A stretch of 64,000 nucleotides of DNA from contig CAZAFH010000023.1 of the NCBI GenBank assembly GCA_964484265.1, positions 5,647-69,646 of the forward strand, in the 5' to 3' direction. Both the position numbers and the translations under genes were made by a program. The DNA is from SIAQ01 sp964484265 (GTDB lineage: Bacteria; Planctomycetota; Planctomycetia; Gemmatales; Gemmataceae). Below, piece by piece: positions 61,876-64,000 of this stretch; positions within the stretch are counted from its first letter, which is position 1, and each line of letters opens with the position of its first letter. The notes under the pieces were generated by a model. That model saw nothing but the letters and a program-made list of their open reading frames with translations, searched no databases and was not told the DNA's origin.

Positions 61876-63212
61876 TACGTCAACCGCAGGTGGTCGATGC
61901 CGAGGAGGTGCAGCATCGTGGCGTGGAGGTCGTGCACGGTGACGATGTTCTCGGCGGCGTTGTAGCCTAGTTCGTCGGTCGCGCCGTAGTGGAAGCCGGG
62001 CTTGATGCCGCCGCCCGCTAGCCAGACGGAGAATCCTTTCATGTGATGGTCGCGGCCGTTGCCCTGAGCCATTGGCGTGCGGCCGAACTCGCTGCCGAAG
62101 ACGATGAGGGTGTCCTCGAGCATGCCGCGTGCCTTGAGGTCCTTGACCAGCGCCGCAGTGGCCTGATCGACTTCGCCGGCGCTGCCTCTCATGCCGTCGC
62201 GGACACCGCCGTGATGATCCCAATCGCGATGATAGAGTTGGATGAAGCGCACGCCGCGCTCGGCGAGGCGTCGCGCCATCAGGCAGTTGGCGCCGAAAGA
62301 GCCGTCGGCGCCACGGATGCCGTAGGCGTCCAGCGTGCGTTGCGATTCCTGCGAGAAGTCGCGCAGACTGGGGATCGACGATTGCATGCGGAACGCCATC
62401 TCGTATTGGCTGATCCGGGTTGCAACTTCGGGATCATCGACGATGCCGTCCTGAATGCGATTGAGTTGCTGCACGGCATCGACGACGTCACGCTGGCGCT
62501 GCGGGTCGATGCCTTGCGGGTTGGACAGGTAAAGGATCGGATCGCCCGTGCCACGCATGTGGATGCCCTGGTAGCGCGACGGCAGAAAGCCGGAGTGCCA
62601 CTGGCGCTGGGCGATCGGCTGCGATTGCCCAAATCGGCCCGACGACGTGAGCACGCAGAATGCCGGCAGGTCGTCGGCTTCGCAGCCAAGCCCGTAGCTC
62701 AGCCAGGAACCCATCGACGGCCGACCGGAGATCGTCGTGCCGGTGTTCATGAAGGTGTGCGCAGGATCGTGATTGATCGCATCGGTCTTGAGCGAGCGAA
62801 CAATGCAGATATCGTCGGCGATCGAGCCGATGTGCGGGAAGATCTCGGAAATCTGTTGGCCGGACTGCCCAAATCGGCGGAACTCGTGCTGCGGCCCGAG
62901 GCAGCGCAGGGCGTTGTTGTTCTGCAGTTGCGCGATCGGCTGGCCTGCGGTGAACGAGGTCGGCATCGGCTGTCCGTTCATCGCGGCGAGCCGGGGCTTG
63001 TAGTCGTAGCTCTCCAGATGCGACATCCCGCCGGCCATGTACAGCCAAATCACGCGTTTCGCCTTGACGGGAAGATGCGGCTGAATGGCGCCAGGCTGCC
63101 CGCGGCGAGCGGGCGATTGCGCGTGCGACAATGACGCTAGCGCGGCGAGCCCCATGCCCGCAGCGGTCTGGCGGAGGAAGGTACGGCGGGGGAGAGTATT
63201 ATTATCTTTCAT
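61806..63212 (-). CDS. DUF1501 protein with twin-arginine leader (second copy)
   Basis: The protein has 468 residues; ATG 63212 gives MKDNNTLPRRTFLRQTAAGM, a Tat leader. The domain shows VIWLYMAGGMSHLESYDYKP, IVRSLKTDAINHDPAHTFMN, GRPSMGSWLSYGLG, LYHRDWDHHGG and VFGSEFGRTPMAQGNGRDHH. It is distant from the first DUF1501 protein. It is expected to be a periplasmic hydrolase of unknown substrate. Upstream it overlaps a small gene by 11 bases; downstream it is followed within 30 bases by the antitoxin gene. Its last 70 bases are duplicated beyond the toxin gene. Confidence 0.92.
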   Translation of the reverse strand: MKDNNTLPRRTFLRQTAAGMGLAALASLSHAQSPARRGQPGAIQPHLPVKAKRVIWLYMAGGMSHLESYDYKPRLAAMNGQPMPTSFTAGQPIAQLQNNNALRCLGPQHEFRRFGQSGQQISEIFPHIGSIADDICIVRSLKTDAINHDPAHTFMNTGTTISGRPSMGSWLSYGLGCEADDLPAFCVLTSSGRFGQSQPIAQRQWHSGFLPSRYQGIHMRGTGDPILYLSNPQGIDPQRQRDVVDAVQQLNRIQDGIVDDPEVATRISQYEMAFRMQSSIPSLRDFSQESQRTLDAYGIRGADGSFGANCLMARRLAERGVRFIQLYHRDWDHHGGVRDGMRGSAGEVDQATAALVKDLKARGMLEDTLIVFGSEFGRTPMAQGNGRDHHMKGFSVWLAGGGIKPGFHYGATDELGYNAAENIVTVHDLHATMLHLLGIDHLRLTYRFQSRDFRLTDVSGEVVREILA

Positions 63213-63630
63213 TTCCGATATCCTTGATAAGCGACAATGAACCAAGATCAGATTTTGCATTACTGCGTTCGATTTCTATGCCCATTTTGATTTTCCGCCA
63301 ACAGTCCCAGCCTACCCAAATCCACCAGGGGCGGAACAGAAAAGTCAAAATACAGCCGATGACGGGCTTATTAATAATTCGCCGTCTCAACCAAGACAGA
63401 TCTAGCGGATCAACCGGAATCCACGAACCGGCTATTGCGGGGAAAACTTCATACCAATAGATCGCTGCAAGTTCTTTTTCGGTGTACTCCGATTCAATCG
63501 CAATTCGTCCAATTCTTCGGAAGTCGGATTCAGGTGATTCGTCGTCAAAAACAAAATCAATGAGCGGCTCAGCAAAGCTTGACCAGATTCGCTGTCGGCG
63601 TTCCGAATCTCGGTCAGGCGGTAATAGCAT
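63202..63630 (-). CDS. Small cytoplasmic protein, possible immunity protein (142 aa)
   Basis: ATG 63630 gives MLLPPDRDSERRQRIWSSFA. A segment RIAIESEYTEKELAAIYWYE followed by VFPAIAGSW resembles DUF7079-type proteins, found near toxin genes. This is from memory and not tested. The middle part has a hydrophobic Trp-rich stretch (FLFRPWWIWVGW). The gene is low in GC and overlaps the start of the DUF1501 gene by 11 bases. It follows the 76-residue gene by 37 bases. No function is claimed. Confidence 0.6.
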   Translation of the reverse strand: MLLPPDRDSERRQRIWSSFAEPLIDFVFDDESPESDFRRIGRIAIESEYTEKELAAIYWYEVFPAIAGSWIPVDPLDLSWLRRRIINKPVIGCILTFLFRPWWIWVGWDCWRKIKMGIEIERSNAKSDLGSLSLIKDIGNER

Positions 63631-63667
63631 TAAAAAAAGACCAAGTAATGTCTAAGCATTGTGTTGC

Positions 63668-63898
63668 TTATTTGGATAAGGGAATCACCACGGCTGGCCC
63701 TAACTCCGGCATTGTTTCGAGTATTGCGCACCCGGCATCTTTCATACGCTTACATGCCGCTGCGGCCAACTCGTCATCCTCGATAATCAGCACGCTACCT
63801 TGCCTGTTAAATATGCAATAATGATCCGAATTGGGCACCTTGAGAAGTACCCAATTCGGATCAGTTCCATTCCAAAGGTAATCGAAATCTTCAATCAT
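63668..63898 (-). CDS. Small protein after the edge gene, possible immunity protein (76 aa)
   Basis: MIEDFDYLWNGTDPNWVLLK begins a 76-residue protein with YCIFNRQG and LIIEDDELAAAACKRMKDAG segments. Small proteins with a YLW/EDDELA pattern occur in clusters near toxin or orphan genes in cyanobacteria and planctomycetes. The function is unknown. Its start overlaps the end of the partial upstream gene by 8 bases, so the two are translationally coupled. Confidence 0.6.
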   Translation of the reverse strand: MIEDFDYLWNGTDPNWVLLKVPNSDHYCIFNRQGSVLIIEDDELAAAACKRMKDAGCAILETMPELGPAVVIPLSK

Positions 63899-64000
63899 TA
63901 ATCGTCTCGCTCTTCAACCCGGCTTGCTGGGCCAGCGTCTTCCGCCGCACCTGTTTAGCGCCCTCTGGCCATTCTACGCAAAAATCCGCATAATTTCGTG
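63891..64000 (-). CDS. C-terminal end of an unidentified gene at the right edge (partial)
   Basis: The last 36 codons of a gene that starts beyond the window are visible, ending NYADFCVEWPEGAKQVRRKT and LAQQAGLKSETIND, then TGA. The frame is the only open one there. The end overlaps the next small gene by 8 bases, as in toxin/immunity pairs. The visible part is too short to assign. Confidence 0.5.
   Translation of the reverse strand, partial: RNYADFCVEWPEGAKQVRRKTLAQQAGLKSETIND

Overview
The window looks like chromosomal DNA of a planctomycete, probably of the Gemmatales/Pirellulales type. This is inferred from gene content, not from a marker gene. The signs are two DUF1501 proteins with twin-arginine leaders, three sulfatase-superfamily proteins, two Ser/Thr kinases with a transmembrane anchor and large outer domain, a tricorn-protease homologue, a DUF4058 protein, an HTTM-domain protein, and large secreted low-complexity proteins. 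Most genes are GC-rich. There is no rRNA, tRNA, CRISPR array or transposase.

Layout. 1-9.8 kb: end of a membrane sulfatase-like protein, a tiny lipoprotein, a tricorn-like protease, a GT4 glycosyltransferase, two exported esterases, a PaiB-like FMN protein and a TauE/SafE permease. 9.9-14.8 kb: an RsbW-type anti-sigma kinase, a receptor-like Ser/Thr kinase and a degenerate PAP2 membrane protein. 14.9-24.4 kb: a TPR protein, a CxxC secreted protein, rhamnulokinase, an orphan protein, DUF4058, hemN, hemC, a HIT protein and a TPM-domain protein with a Gly-rich tail. 24.6-31.4 kb: hslV-hslU, a THUMP methyltransferase, a heparinase-like lyase and a DUF5658-like membrane protein. 31.4-35.3 kb: a secreted protein of 28 tandem x-x-x-x-Pro pentapeptides behind an exact sigma-54 consensus, then a three-gene HTTM operon with a 61-residue exported peptide. 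35.4-55.4 kb: sulfatase, mgtE, treZ, an ECF sigma factor with a very large zinc-finger anti-sigma-like membrane protein, an acidic-repeat HTH membrane protein, a leuC-type dehydratase, an M20 dipeptidase, a YchF-like NTPase, an SDR and a sulfatase-fold protein lacking catalytic residues.

55.4-64 kb is the most unusual part. A kinase gene sits between two ~520-bp direct repeats, one of which contains the first 63 codons of a DUF1501 gene as a remnant. A PIN-toxin/antitoxin pair sits between two 70-bp direct repeats that are copies of the 3' end of a second DUF1501 gene, so the host gene keeps an intact end. At the right edge lies a partial gene followed by two small genes in a toxin/immunity-like arrangement.

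Throughout, gene 3' ends carry long, nearly perfect inverted repeats that fall into about eight unrelated sequence families, several with copies tens of kilobases apart. Most long antisense reading frames are shadows of GC-rich genes and were left out. Coordinates include stop codons. Starts were moved to internal ATG codons where a ribosome site or signal peptide argued for it.
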